DNA of 64,000 nucleotides from an uncultured Ruminococcus sp. (GCA_902786345.1 CADACB010000007.1:62001-126000), one strand, 5' to 3'; counted from the first letter of the stretch, positions 9,396-18,485 are shown. The notes: generated by a model not told the origin, from the sequence alone. Program-made: numbers and translations.

Positions 9396-9443
9396 GTTGT
9401 CCAAACTGATACTTTACATCTGTAAAGTGTGGATTAGGACAAC
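9396..9443. other. Candidate attP core for the serine integrase
   Basis: Two 23-base half-sites face each other around a central TC at 9419-9420. The outer ends are perfect (GTTGTCC / GGACAAC) and so are the inner ends (ACTTTACA / TGTAAAGT); six positions between them differ. Large serine integrases bind about 50-base sites with inverted half-sites around a 2-base crossover, and this one ends four bases from the integrase stop codon, in the usual gap between lysis genes and integrase. There is no T tract, so a terminator is unlikely. Confidence 0.6.
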
Positions 9444-9447
9444 TTGT

Positions 9448-11007
9448 TTAAAAGTTCCAATAAATATTTATAATCCTATTCTGTTTTGTTCCGTCAACAT
9501 CAATATGGTCTATCATTTCGTTTATCGTTTCTCTTGTGATTTCCGAAAATGATAGCAGTTTGTGTATTATCTCGCTTTTGTCTTGCATAGATTGTTGCTG
9601 TAAATCAATTATGCTAATTGTGTTTTGATGTTGCTCTAACTGTCTCTCGTTTTCTTGTTGCTCTGTTTCAAATTGTTTAGACAAACTCACGAATTGTTCA
9701 TCGGTGATTATACCTCTTAATTTATCAACATACAAATTTTTAATAGCATTTTTACATTCTTTGATTTTGGTTTGGATAATGTCTATCTGCTTTAAAACGT
9801 ACACTTTTTTCTCTTCTAATGGGTTGCTTTTGTCAACGTTTTCTTGAATATAGTTTTCATCCAAATAACATTCACGCAATCGAGAAATTTCTTGTAAAAT
9901 TGCTTTATCTAATGTACTTTCAAAAACCGTTGTCCCCTCGCAGCAGCATTTTCCATACTTTGCACTATTACATCTGTAATATCTTTTATGCTTGTTATAT
10001 GCTGTAGTCATTCCATAGCCGCATTTTGCACATCGTATAATGTGAGAATATTTGTTTACTGCCATCCCTTTAGATACATAACAAGGTTTGCTTCTTGTAG
10101 TCCAGAGCTTTCTTGTAATTCGCCACTCATCTTCGCTAATAATTGGTTCGTGAGTTTTTTCTACTCTTACCCACTTTTCTTTGGGAGCAGGTGATGAACG
10201 TTTGCTTTTATAGGTTGGATTAAATGTTTGACCCTGTACCAAGTTTCCTATATACACTTCGTTTTCTAAAATGTGACTAACAGTATAATATTTCCAATAA
10301 GTAACATTGCTTTTACCTGTACCACATTTCTTAATTCCTTCAATGCGGTAGTATTCTGCTGGGCTGGGGATTCCTTTTTCGTTTAAAATTCGTGCGATTT
10401 GCGCTCTCCCTATGCCAGAGTTATATAAACGGAATATTTCTCTAACTACATAAGCAGTATTTTCATCAGGTATTAAATGCCCTTTCTGGGCAGGGTCTTT
10501 TTTGTATCCATAGGGAGCAAAAGAGCCAATGAAATATCCTGCTTTCATTCTTGTCCGTAAGGCAGCTTTTATACTGTCGGACATATCCTCTAAGTACCAT
10601 TCGTTAATTAGTCCATTTATTTGTCTTGTTTTCTTATTACCAACAACATTCGTATCAATATTATCAACTATGCTAACAAATCTTATTCCCCACTGAGGAA
10701 ATAGTTTATGAATGTACAGTTCAACAATTTCGAGTTCGCGAGTAAATCTTGATTGAGTTTTACATAAGATAATATTGAACATACCGTTTTTGGCATCGCT
10801 AATCATTTGATTAAATGCTGGTCTATTTCTATCAGAACCAGCGTAATCATCATCGGAGTAAATATTATATATTTCCCAATGTTGCTGAATTGTATATTCT
10901 GTCAGCATTAACTTTTGATTTTGGATACTTCCACTATCATCTCCTTTATTTTTCTTAAATCTATCTTCTTCCGAAAGTCTACAATAAATCGCCACTTTGT
11001 CACTCAT
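9448..11007 (-). CDS. int: Large serine recombinase (phage integrase)
   Basis: The 519-residue protein has an N-terminal resolvase domain (about 1-150) with the catalytic serine in AIYCRLSEED. A recombinase domain follows (about 155-280, GSFAPYGYKKDP ... ARILNEKGIPSP), then a zinc ribbon (CAKCGYG ... CNSAKYGKCCC, about 325-355), a long coiled coil (about 375-470) and a C-terminal tail. This is the full TnpX/phiC31-like layout, so it should be active. It catalyses integration and, with a directionality factor, excision; I could not identify such a factor. The start ATG follows GGAGGTC. It is the first leftward gene after the late operon. Confidence 0.93.
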   Translation of the reverse strand: MSDKVAIYCRLSEEDRFKKNKGDDSGSIQNQKLMLTEYTIQQHWEIYNIYSDDDYAGSDRNRPAFNQMISDAKNGMFNIILCKTQSRFTRELEIVELYIHKLFPQWGIRFVSIVDNIDTNVVGNKKTRQINGLINEWYLEDMSDSIKAALRTRMKAGYFIGSFAPYGYKKDPAQKGHLIPDENTAYVVREIFRLYNSGIGRAQIARILNEKGIPSPAEYYRIEGIKKCGTGKSNVTYWKYYTVSHILENEVYIGNLVQGQTFNPTYKSKRSSPAPKEKWVRVEKTHEPIISEDEWRITRKLWTTRSKPCYVSKGMAVNKYSHIIRCAKCGYGMTTAYNKHKRYYRCNSAKYGKCCCEGTTVFESTLDKAILQEISRLRECYLDENYIQENVDKSNPLEEKKVYVLKQIDIIQTKIKECKNAIKNLYVDKLRGIITDEQFVSLSKQFETEQQENERQLEQHQNTISIIDLQQQSMQDKSEIIHKLLSFSEITRETINEMIDHIDVDGTKQNRIINIYWNF

Positions 11008-11033
11008 AATAATGACCTCCGCCTTATAGTAAC

Positions 11034-11083
11034 AAATTGACTCTACCTGATATTATTATATCATAATAGAGCCAATTTTTCAA
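11034..11083 (-). promoter_or_regulatory. Integrase promoter with flanking 12-base inverted repeat
   Basis: Reading leftward, TTGAAA (11078-11083) and TATAAT (11055-11060) are 17 bases apart. AAATTGACTCTA (11034-11045) and TAGAGCCAATTT (11067-11078) form a 12-base inverted repeat with one mismatch that brackets the -10 box, a good candidate operator for integrase control. Confidence 0.65.
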
Positions 11084-11277
11084 CGCCTATTAAGTTTAAA
11101 TGCTCTTTTTGGTAATGATGCTAATATTATTGTCTTTTCCCTGTTTGAGATAAAGATTGATTATATTAACAATCATTTTATTAAATGTTTCCCTTTTGTT
11201 TTTAACAGTATTTTTAAAATATGAATTTACATCGACTTGGATTACAACCATCTCCCTAAGTTATATGTTTTATAATA

Positions 11278-11808
11278 CTATGAATTTGTACTTCCTATTC
11301 CTCCAACTCGTATGGTATCTGTATCATCATCAACTGTAATACCATAAGGAACGAATATGCCCTGACAGAAAGCATTACCATTAAAAATAGTTAATGTCTT
11401 TTTGAAAGTCTTATCATTGTTTGAGAGCTTAATAAAGATATGTCCTTCGTTGTCTTTATTGTTGTAATAATCACCATCAATAATACCTGTACCGTTTGCA
11501 AGCGATACTCCATACTTAAAACCGATTGAACTACGAACATATTCTTTAAGTACCCAACCTTCATCAATACGAACTTTAATACCAGTAGGAATTTTAATAT
11601 TTTCACCGAAAGGAAGTGTAAAAGATATAGGAGAATGAAAATCATAACCTCCACTATGTTTTGTTTTGCGTTCTGGAAGTTTAATATCGTCATAAACTGC
11701 TTTTATATACGCTTCATTATATGTATGAGTTTTACCACCAAAACAATCTATAAAATCTTTTTTAAACTGTTCGTAACTTACCTTTTCAAATTTTGCAACT
11801 TTATTCAT
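11278..11808 (-). CDS. dut: dUTP diphosphatase, trimeric
   Basis: The enzyme hydrolyses dUTP to dUMP and PPi, lowering uracil incorporation and feeding dTMP synthesis. All five family motifs are visible in the 176 residues: GYDFHSP (1), RSSIG (2), GTGIIDGDYYN (3), QGIFVPYG (4) and RVGGIGSTNS (5). The N-terminus is about 45 residues longer than a minimal dUTPase. The start overlaps the end of nrdG by eight bases, indicating translational coupling within a nucleotide-metabolism cluster. The 270 bases between this gene and the integrase hold the integrase promoter and otherwise nothing I can identify. Confidence 0.92.
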   Translation of the reverse strand: MNKVAKFEKVSYEQFKKDFIDCFGGKTHTYNEAYIKAVYDDIKLPERKTKHSGGYDFHSPISFTLPFGENIKIPTGIKVRIDEGWVLKEYVRSSIGFKYGVSLANGTGIIDGDYYNNKDNEGHIFIKLSNNDKTFKKTLTIFNGNAFCQGIFVPYGITVDDDTDTIRVGGIGSTNS

Positions 11809-12382
11809 ACAAAACTATTTCTCCTTCGTTATTCATTGTTGCGGCAACATCTATTATTCTTTGATTAGTTGAACCAGCATATTTGACTTTACTATAAGTT
11901 AGGTCTTGCTTGTCAATTTCAAATTGTCCGTCAACTAAATACTGACACATAAGAATTACATGAAATCTTTTTATTCTTATTCTCTCTAATAACGAAACGC
12001 CGCTAATATCTTCGTGTAGATATGTATTGACTTCGTACTGAAAATCTTTTTTGATTTTTTCAAATGTATATCCAGTGTATATCCAAACAGGAATATCAGA
12101 TTTATATTTTCTGACTATGTTAATTATTCTTATTGTTAAGTCAAGGTTTTCATCTGCTAAAGGTTCTCCACCTAAAATAGATACTCTCTTAATATATGGC
12201 TTAGAAACCAAGTTGATAAACTGTTTCTCAATGGTTTTGTCCCATTCTTTACCGCCATTAAAATCCCAAGTTTCCCGATTGAAACAACCATCGCAACAAA
12301 AATGACATCCTTGCACAAAAACTGATACTCCTACATCATTTCCATTGCAAATATCACATTTGTCTATTCCTGCGTATCTCAT
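11801..12382 (-). CDS. nrdG: Anaerobic ribonucleotide reductase activating protein
   Basis: This radical-SAM enzyme installs the glycyl radical on NrdD. The CxxxCxxC cluster motif is present as CHFCCDGC near residue 31, and a second typical motif is VSILGGEPL. At 193 residues it is slightly longer than average. The start overlaps the nrdD stop by four bases (ATGA), so the two subunits are coupled. It implies replication in an anaerobic host. Confidence 0.93.
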   Translation of the reverse strand: MRYAGIDKCDICNGNDVGVSVFVQGCHFCCDGCFNRETWDFNGGKEWDKTIEKQFINLVSKPYIKRVSILGGEPLADENLDLTIRIINIVRKYKSDIPVWIYTGYTFEKIKKDFQYEVNTYLHEDISGVSLLERIRIKRFHVILMCQYLVDGQFEIDKQDLTYSKVKYAGSTNQRIIDVAATMNNEGEIVLYE

Positions 12383-14694
12383 TTTGTATGTTTCACCCTC
12401 AACTCTGTTTCTTGTTGTTTACCCTCATTAAATGCAGTTTTATAATCACCTGTTAAATAACCCGTTACTCTACGCAATCTCTGAATGTTTTTACTACCAC
12501 ATTTAGGGCAATTATTTCCTATTTCATCTGTATAGCCGCAATTCAAACAAGTATCATTGGGAACATTTATTGCAAAATAAGGAATGTCATTATCCATTGC
12601 ATAATTAACGATAGTTTCAAGAGCATCAATATTATGTTTTGCCGATGAAGGTAATTCAACATAAGTAATACAACCAGCGGAACTATATCCTGTAAGTTGA
12701 GATTCAATATCTATTTTTTCAAAAGGTGTAACTTCTTTCCACACAGGTACATGAATACTATTGGTAAAGAACTTTTTGTCGGACACATTGGGAATTTCAC
12801 CATAAGTATCTTTAAATTTTTTCATAGCTGTAAAACATAAATTTTCGGCAGGAGTAAAGTACACACCGAAATTCAATTTATATTCATTCTTAAACTCCGC
12901 ACATCTGTCTTTAAAAAGCTGCTCTATCCTTTTAGCAAGTTTCATTCCTTCGTCTGTTGTATGGTCTTTACCAATAAGAATTTGCAATGTTTCAGCAAGT
13001 CCTAATTGCCCTAAAGCAAGCGTTCCGTGTTTAAGTGCAGACCTAATACCTTCTTCTGGGATATATCCTTCCATAAGACCATTCTCATACATAAATTTTG
13101 CAGACTTAGGTGATTGTGAACATATCCACTCAAATCTTTCAATTAACATATCTTTAGCTTCGTGAATTTTTTTATCAAGTATATCCATAAATATTTCAAC
13201 AATATTATCATTATACTCAGATACAAAATTTTCTTTTGCTTTCATAGCAAGTGTAGGCATAATAATTGTTACAGGACAAATATTTCCTCTGCCATCTTTA
13301 AGCTGTTTGAAACCGTTTATATCCCATCCGTTAGCAGTTCTGCATCCCATAGTGCTAAAAATAGTCTTAGGGTCATTAGCATCGTAACCCTGATTGCCAC
13401 TCCAATCAACATTCGCATAATTAGGATAAAGTCTAAGTGATGTGGATTTTAAAGCAAGCCTATATAAATCGTAATTAGGGCTATCAGGTTCTTTATTAAC
13501 ACCTTTCATTATTTGAAAAATACCGCAAGGGAAAATAGATGTCTTATGTAATCTCCCTATACCTTTAATTGATATTTCAAGCAACGCTTTTGTTATCATT
13601 CTACCCTCTTGCTCTGTGCAAGTGCCATAGTTTATACTCGTAAAAGGCAACTGATTTCCTGAACGGCTTTGAAGTGTATTCAAATTATGATATAGTCCTT
13701 CAACTGCTTGCTTAACTTCATTAATAGTATCAAACAAAGCACTTTGATAATATTTTTTATTTAATGAATGATTGTCAAATCTGTAATCTGCTTCTTTTGT
13801 GTTTGTTATACTAAAAAAATGATGTTTATTATTATCAATCCATTCATCAAATTTATCACGAACAACTGTAATGCCGTTAATTGTTTCCTCATAAGTTTCA
13901 AACATCATATCCATCAATTTTAAATTTAGGAAATCGGGTGTTTCTTTAAGCCAAGCAATTATGTAATGTTTTAAAAAACTTTTCCTAACATAAGGTATCA
14001 TAGTCCAATCTAAATGTGTTGCACTGACTCCACCGAATTGTTGTAAACTTTGCAACTGAAAAATAACTGCGACAAGTTGAAACGCAGTACCTACTGATTG
14101 GGCTGGTCTTACATCTGTTTGTCTTGTATTAAATCCATTAGCAAGCAATTTATCAAAAGGAACGGACAAACAATTATGGTCGCCAATCGCATAATGGTCT
14201 AAGTCATGTATGTAAATCTCATTATTTAGATGATTATTTTTTGCCATCTCAGACATACAATAATTCAAAGCATAATCTTTTGTAACAGCACTTGTTGCAG
14301 CTCCCATCCTGCCACCAAATGAATTTTCATCAACATTTGCATTTTGATTTTCAACAGATTTAGCATATAATTTATTTGTTATTTCTTTTGATAATTCACT
14401 TTTTGATTCCCTTACTCTTGTTCTATCGTTTCGATAAATAATATATGCTTTTGCAACATCCTTTCTTGATGTTTCCATTAAATACTGTTCTACCAAATCC
14501 TGTATTTGTTCTACTGATACTATTTTTGTATTATAATTGCAATAACTCTCAATACGGTCTGCTATCATTTCAGCATCGAATCTTTTTTGATTACTAAGTT
14601 TGCCATCAACTTGTTCATACGCCTTTAATACAGCATTTATAATTCGATGTTTGTCAAAATCGACAATTCTACCATCTCTTTTAATTACCTTCAT
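12379..14694 (-). CDS. nrdD: Anaerobic (class III) ribonucleoside-triphosphate reductase
   Basis: This 771-residue enzyme makes dNTPs from NTPs. Residues about 1-95 are an ATP-cone (MKVIKRDGRIVDFDKHRI). The catalytic barrel follows. The C-terminus has a zinc site (CLNCG ... CPKCG) and the glycyl-radical loop RRVTGYL near Gly745. Length and motifs are complete, and it is followed directly by nrdG. Oxygen sensitivity of this class supports a strict anaerobe as host. Confidence 0.95.
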   Translation of the reverse strand: MKVIKRDGRIVDFDKHRIINAVLKAYEQVDGKLSNQKRFDAEMIADRIESYCNYNTKIVSVEQIQDLVEQYLMETSRKDVAKAYIIYRNDRTRVRESKSELSKEITNKLYAKSVENQNANVDENSFGGRMGAATSAVTKDYALNYCMSEMAKNNHLNNEIYIHDLDHYAIGDHNCLSVPFDKLLANGFNTRQTDVRPAQSVGTAFQLVAVIFQLQSLQQFGGVSATHLDWTMIPYVRKSFLKHYIIAWLKETPDFLNLKLMDMMFETYEETINGITVVRDKFDEWIDNNKHHFFSITNTKEADYRFDNHSLNKKYYQSALFDTINEVKQAVEGLYHNLNTLQSRSGNQLPFTSINYGTCTEQEGRMITKALLEISIKGIGRLHKTSIFPCGIFQIMKGVNKEPDSPNYDLYRLALKSTSLRLYPNYANVDWSGNQGYDANDPKTIFSTMGCRTANGWDINGFKQLKDGRGNICPVTIIMPTLAMKAKENFVSEYNDNIVEIFMDILDKKIHEAKDMLIERFEWICSQSPKSAKFMYENGLMEGYIPEEGIRSALKHGTLALGQLGLAETLQILIGKDHTTDEGMKLAKRIEQLFKDRCAEFKNEYKLNFGVYFTPAENLCFTAMKKFKDTYGEIPNVSDKKFFTNSIHVPVWKEVTPFEKIDIESQLTGYSSAGCITYVELPSSAKHNIDALETIVNYAMDNDIPYFAINVPNDTCLNCGYTDEIGNNCPKCGSKNIQRLRRVTGYLTGDYKTAFNEGKQQETELRVKHTK

Positions 14695-14717
14695 TTGATT
14701 TTCCTTTCTAAGTAGTA

Positions 14718-14912
14718 TTATTTGTTATCAAATTTCATGTACTTTTCAAGCATAGTTGGGTCTTTATTCTTATATTTGGTCTTTACATATTTTTCGTTTT
14801 CAACCTTATATAAATAATATTCGTCACGTAATTTAGTAGAGGTAATAGCATATAACGGTTTGCCGTGATATAAATATGTAACCCAAATTATTTCATTATC
14901 TATTGTATTCAC
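14718..14912 (-). CDS. Small protein of unknown function
   Basis: A 64-residue frame begins with GTG (MNTIDNEIIWVTYLYHG); AGGATAAGGT lies upstream at a somewhat long spacing. It fills the gap between the kinase-like gene and nrdD with little free space, so it is probably translated. No motif recognised. Confidence 0.55.
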   Translation of the reverse strand: MNTIDNEIIWVTYLYHGKPLYAITSTKLRDEYYLYKVENEKYVKTKYKNKDPTMLEKYMKFDNK

Positions 14913-14921
14913 TATGTTTTT

Positions 14922-15764
14922 TTACCTTATCCTAACAGATTTTAAACTGTACACAAATTCATTTGGCAGCCTATATGCAACTCTTTTTAAATATTTTCCA
15001 TTTCTCCAAACATCATCATCAGTACATATTAATAAATAAACCTCCGTTTGACTCATATTTGTTCCTGATATACTATAATTATTTCCTTCTGCCAAAGGAG
15101 TATCTGTACAGTTATCCATATCAATTTCAATATGATGAACATTCGGATGAATCCTACGAACTAATGTTTGAATTTGGCAAAGTTTGTCAATTATCTCCCG
15201 TTCGGCACTTAATTTGTATAGGTCACATTTCGCTATTCCCAAGTAATCGGCTATTTCTTCTGCTGTTTGTTCACTATCAAAATTTGGAATGATGTGATTA
15301 CTATATTGCTTTATATCCTTAAAGGCTATTTCGTCATATTTTATGCGTTCATCAATCATAGATTTGTTATCGTTTCTTTTTGCCATACGTTCCATTCTGA
15401 TATGTGCAGGAACAGCAAGGTAAATCACATCATAAGGAATATCAATACCAAGTTCTTTTATACATTTAATACCCTCAATATCAATAATATATATGTCTGA
15501 TTCTGCAAATTGCTTTTCGGTAGCAAAATAGTGATTACCGTTGTAAAAAGTATAAGCAATTATCTTCTCTTTTTTCTTGATTTCTTCGTATTCCTGTTCG
15601 GTAATAAAAGTATGTGTATCTTCTTCTGGGTATCTTCTTGCTCTCGTTGTGTATGACAAAAGCGGTTTTAACCCATATTTTTTTACAAGGTAGTCCTGAA
15701 CGGTGTTTTTTCCAGAACCGGATTTGCCAACCAACAAAATTTTCGCATTAATTTTATTATTCAT
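14922..15764 (-). CDS. Guanylate-kinase-like protein with extra C-terminal domain
   Basis: I take the ATG at 15764 (MNNKINAKILLVG) because GGTGA lies just upstream; the earlier in-frame GTG at 15803 overlaps the previous gene. Residues about 6-190 look like guanylate kinase: P-loop LLVGKSGSGKNT, then SYTTRARRYPEEDTHTFI (the GMP-binding S-x-TTR-x-PR region), and a lid with RMERMAKR. Guanylate kinase would phosphorylate (d)GMP. Residues about 200-280 are an extra region not present in Gmk, with no family I recognise. The phage may use it in dGTP supply, near dut and nrdDG. Confidence 0.75.
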   Translation of the reverse strand: MNNKINAKILLVGKSGSGKNTVQDYLVKKYGLKPLLSYTTRARRYPEEDTHTFITEQEYEEIKKKEKIIAYTFYNGNHYFATEKQFAESDIYIIDIEGIKCIKELGIDIPYDVIYLAVPAHIRMERMAKRNDNKSMIDERIKYDEIAFKDIKQYSNHIIPNFDSEQTAEEIADYLGIAKCDLYKLSAEREIIDKLCQIQTLVRRIHPNVHHIEIDMDNCTDTPLAEGNNYSISGTNMSQTEVYLLICTDDDVWRNGKYLKRVAYRLPNEFVYSLKSVRIR

Positions 15765-15774
15765 AATTTCACCT

Positions 15775-16020
15775 TTAGTCATAAATTTTCTTAAAATATA
15801 CATCCAAGCATTCCGCTTTTTCTTGCATACTTAGATTATCGAAACTTTCTTGCAAGAATTTTTCAGCACAAGTTTCGCAATAATCACCGCCCTCTATCTC
15901 GTAATCTGCTTCTTCTCCACAATCATCACAATATGCAACTTCAACTTCGTAATATCGGCAGGAATGACCTAAACAGGGTAAACCGCAATCTACGCAGCCA
16001 CTTTCAGTTTCTCTCTCCAC
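15775..16020 (-). CDS. Cys-rich zinc-binding small protein
   Basis: An 81-residue protein with three Cys pairs (CVDCG, CDDCG, CETC) and an acidic centre. No ATG is available before residue 65, so the GTG at 16020 is taken; it lies inside the end of the upstream gene (31-base overlap), suggesting coupling. Possibly a DNA- or protein-binding zinc module; function unknown. Confidence 0.55.
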   Translation of the reverse strand: MERETESGCVDCGLPCLGHSCRYYEVEVAYCDDCGEEADYEIEGGDYCETCAEKFLQESFDNLSMQEKAECLDVYFKKIYD

Positions 16021-17096
16021 TTAAATTCTGCGAATAGCCATATTAATTCGTTTTTAAACGTTTTAACACAATCTTCTGCTTTCTCCAAAGATGAAAAAAC
16101 AGGCATAAAGCCGTAGCCGATTTTATAATAATCTACAATTTCAATACCAAATTCATAATCGTCAACTATAATCCATTTTTGACAATTTGAATGTAAATCT
16201 ATCGGTTTATCATTCTCTGCTTGCCATCTAAATAACTTTCTTTGAATTTGTTGCATCCGATAGATATTTTCACATAATTTCTCGTCTGAAAAATAATTTG
16301 CTCTATTATAAGCATTATCATCTTCTGTTCTTGCACTATCTATGTGTTGTCCTATTAAAGAAGCACCACAGTATATATATGTCTCTCCTTTTGCTCTTTC
16401 CCATCCCGTAGGCTTTTTTTCAGGTTTAATTATGGTTATTCCGCCATTTCCATCAAGTTTAACATCGGTAAGTTTGCCATTAATCATCAATTTAGTTTTC
16501 ACTATTGCTACCTTATTTTCTTTTGGTTTATTATCATTTGATTTTGATTCCTGCTGTTTAGGAACAACACTCCATTCATAAAAGTCTGTTGGGTCATTTA
16601 AAAGATTATAACAAAGTTGTTTAATTCCGGCTTCATCAACATATTTCTGCCCTTTAATATGTTTACTACATTCAGAACTGCCACATATTGAACATACTCG
16701 TCTTTTAACAGAGAATCCTACGCTTATTTCTGGATGATTTAATATATGGTTCAATTCTTCTTCGGTAATAGCATTTTTGAAAACATACGCTTTAGCTTTA
16801 AGTTTATATGTTTCTTCTGCTAAAATTGAATTTGACCTACTTATAAATACTTTCTCTATATATGTATCAAAAATTCTTGCCATTATATCCGAAGTTAAGA
16901 AACCAGATGAACCGAGGGATAAATCTTTTAATTTATATAGACAATCTTTGCTGATAGCTTCATAATCTGCATCTAACTCGCTATCACATAGCGTTATTTC
17001 AAAAGCATAAATATCATCTCTGGTAAAATTTTTTCTTGTGTTTTTATTGATTTGTTTCATATCGTTGTCTGATATGTACTTGCTATCAATTAACAT
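15990..17096 (-). CDS. Protein with head-maturation-protease-like N-terminus and unknown C-terminal domain
   Basis: The 368-residue product begins with a region (about 25-185) resembling phage head-maturation protease/scaffold proteins as I remember them: YAFEITLCDSELDADYE, ARIFDTYIEKV, LKAKAYVFKN, ISVGFSVKRRVCSICG and NDPTDFYEWSVV are in the expected order. The C-terminal part (about 230-368, TGWERAKGETYIYCG ... FSSLEKAEDCVKTFKNEL) resembles a different, short early-phage protein of unknown role. The gene sits among early nucleotide and small zinc proteins, not with capsid genes, so the fusion is odd. A role in head assembly cannot be claimed. Confidence 0.5.
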   Translation of the reverse strand: MLIDSKYISDNDMKQINKNTRKNFTRDDIYAFEITLCDSELDADYEAISKDCLYKLKDLSLGSSGFLTSDIMARIFDTYIEKVFISRSNSILAEETYKLKAKAYVFKNAITEEELNHILNHPEISVGFSVKRRVCSICGSSECSKHIKGQKYVDEAGIKQLCYNLLNDPTDFYEWSVVPKQQESKSNDNKPKENKVAIVKTKLMINGKLTDVKLDGNGGITIIKPEKKPTGWERAKGETYIYCGASLIGQHIDSARTEDDNAYNRANYFSDEKLCENIYRMQQIQRKLFRWQAENDKPIDLHSNCQKWIIVDDYEFGIEIVDYYKIGYGFMPVFSSLEKAEDCVKTFKNELIWLFAEFKWREKLKVAA

Positions 17097-17097
17097 C

Positions 17098-17367
17098 TTA
17101 TTTTCTCCGTTTCCAATTTATTCTTCGACCACAATTAGGACAGTATTTTGCTGACCATTCACCATCTTTAATTATTGAACTACATTCGCAGCAAATCATT
17201 ATTTCATCACCGTTATAAGGGTCGCTTGTTCTGATGGGTTTAATAGGTACTTCTTTTTTCAAGTTTTTAATTGCAAAATTTATCTCATCTTGAAAATCGT
17301 ATTGTGTATCGGTACATTGTCCGCTTATCATATACTTTAAATTGTCAATGATTTCCTCTATATTCAT
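17098..17367 (-). CDS. Zinc-ribbon small protein
   Basis: I use the ATG at 17367 (MNIEEIIDN), preceded by AAAGGGA. The 89-residue product has an N-terminal helical part and a C-terminal four-Cys ribbon (CCECS ... YCPNCGRR). Such proteins recur through this operon. Function unknown. Confidence 0.6.
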   Translation of the reverse strand: MNIEEIIDNLKYMISGQCTDTQYDFQDEINFAIKNLKKEVPIKPIRTSDPYNGDEIMICCECSSIIKDGEWSAKYCPNCGRRINWKRRK

Positions 17368-17421
17368 ATTATTCCCTTTAATTATCATATTAAATAAAAT
17401 GGTAGTTTTATTGTCATTATA

Positions 17422-17470
17422 ACCACAATATATTGTGTTAATACATCTGTATTATACTATATATTGTGGT
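17422..17470 (-). promoter_or_regulatory. Perfect 12-base inverted repeat around a -10-like box
   Basis: ACCACAATATAT (17422-17433) and ATATATTGTGGT (17459-17470) are perfect inverted repeats, and TATAAT (leftward, 17451-17456) lies in the loop. It sits in the 125-base gap upstream of the zinc-ribbon gene. Probably an operator-controlled internal promoter; the -35 is weak. Confidence 0.4.
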
Positions 17471-17492
17471 ATAACAATCAGAATTTCTGTTA

Positions 17493-18056
17493 TTAATCAG
17501 TTTCAATCACTAAATCCTTAAATTCGGGTATTTCTTCAAGTTGTTTACAAAATTCTCGCCATTCAGGAAGTCTATGATTCTTTCTTTGATAATAAATCGT
17601 TTTAAGCTGTCTGAAATTAGTAGTCATAGCTGCCGTAAGTTTAAAACCACAAGGATTGGAATACAAAAGTTTCAAATAATCTTCTATGTCTTGTGTTTCA
17701 TTGTATCTATCTTTGAGTTCATTCATAATTTCAATCATACGCTTATCAACATATTCAGAATATTGATTGGTTAAATCAAATTTGCTTATTCTGTGCATTG
17801 TTGATTGACTTGAAATAAAATCAAAGAAATGGTATCGTTCAGCTTCAGTCCACGCTTTAACAGTAAAGGTTAAATCAAATTGTGCGATAATACCTGTTAG
17901 CATTTGGTCATGCCCTGTGCCTTTTTCGCATTGTGCAAGTGAATATGTAGTTTTTGTAATTTCAGATGTTGCTTTACTAACATCTGTAATCATTGGAAAT
18001 TTACTTCCTCTAACTGCATTATCAAAACCATAAATGTGTAAATTGCTTATTACCAT
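17493..18056 (-). CDS. Conserved phage protein of unknown function
   Basis: This 187-residue product (ATG after AAAGGGA) has strong conserved-looking blocks: GTGHDQMLTGIIAQFDLTF, AERYHFFDFISSQSTMHRI and RQLKTIYYQRKNHRLPEW. The last two faintly recall ThyX (flavin-dependent thymidylate synthase) signature positions, and a dTMP role would suit the nucleotide cluster, but the canonical RHRxxS motif is absent. I leave it unassigned. Confidence 0.6.
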   Translation of the reverse strand: MVISNLHIYGFDNAVRGSKFPMITDVSKATSEITKTTYSLAQCEKGTGHDQMLTGIIAQFDLTFTVKAWTEAERYHFFDFISSQSTMHRISKFDLTNQYSEYVDKRMIEIMNELKDRYNETQDIEDYLKLLYSNPCGFKLTAAMTTNFRQLKTIYYQRKNHRLPEWREFCKQLEEIPEFKDLVIETD

Positions 18057-18059
18057 ATT

Positions 18060-18485
18060 TTAATCCCTTTCCATATAATTTTCTCCATATAATTCTATTG
18101 CCTTATCTCTCCAATTTGGTAAATCATTTTTATCTAAATTTGCATAACCTCTTACCCACCAATATTTTTCATCCGTATTAACGTCTATTACTTTATCCCC
18201 GTTTTCGCTTATACAGGCGATTTTATTATCTTTTGTATTTTGTAAGATGTATTTTAGTAAATCCTCTTTAGTGTCAAAAAGAATTGTGATTAAATTGCCG
18301 CCATCACAAAAATCAGGGATATGGTTTGTGTATCTATACGGTTTGATGACGGCTTGCTCTCGCAAACATTTTAGGCAAGTACACTTTTTATCATTCTCAT
18401 TGTTTGAATATTGAATATACATAGTTCTAAAATAATTATTGTATTTAGCCCCACATATTTCGCACAATGCTTCATATTCTGACAT
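18060..18485 (-). CDS. Zinc-binding protein of unknown function
   Basis: The ATG at 18485 (MSEYEALCEICG) follows GGTGA with a normal spacer; a GTG nine bases upstream is inside that SD. The 141-residue product has CEICG and CTCLKC pairs near the N-terminus. The remainder has no recognisable motif. It is followed three bases later by the next gene. Confidence 0.6.
   Translation of the reverse strand: MSEYEALCEICGAKYNNYFRTMYIQYSNNENDKKCTCLKCLREQAVIKPYRYTNHIPDFCDGGNLITILFDTKEDLLKYILQNTKDNKIACISENGDKVIDVNTDEKYWWVRGYANLDKNDLPNWRDKAIELYGENYMERD

Noticed and set aside
9396-9443. Symmetric site as a transcription terminator
   Set aside because: There is no T tract on either strand and the late terminator lies 40 bases before it.
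17493-18056. ThyX (flavin-dependent thymidylate synthase)
   Set aside because: Some blocks resemble it, but the RHRxxS signature is missing, so I left it as unknown.
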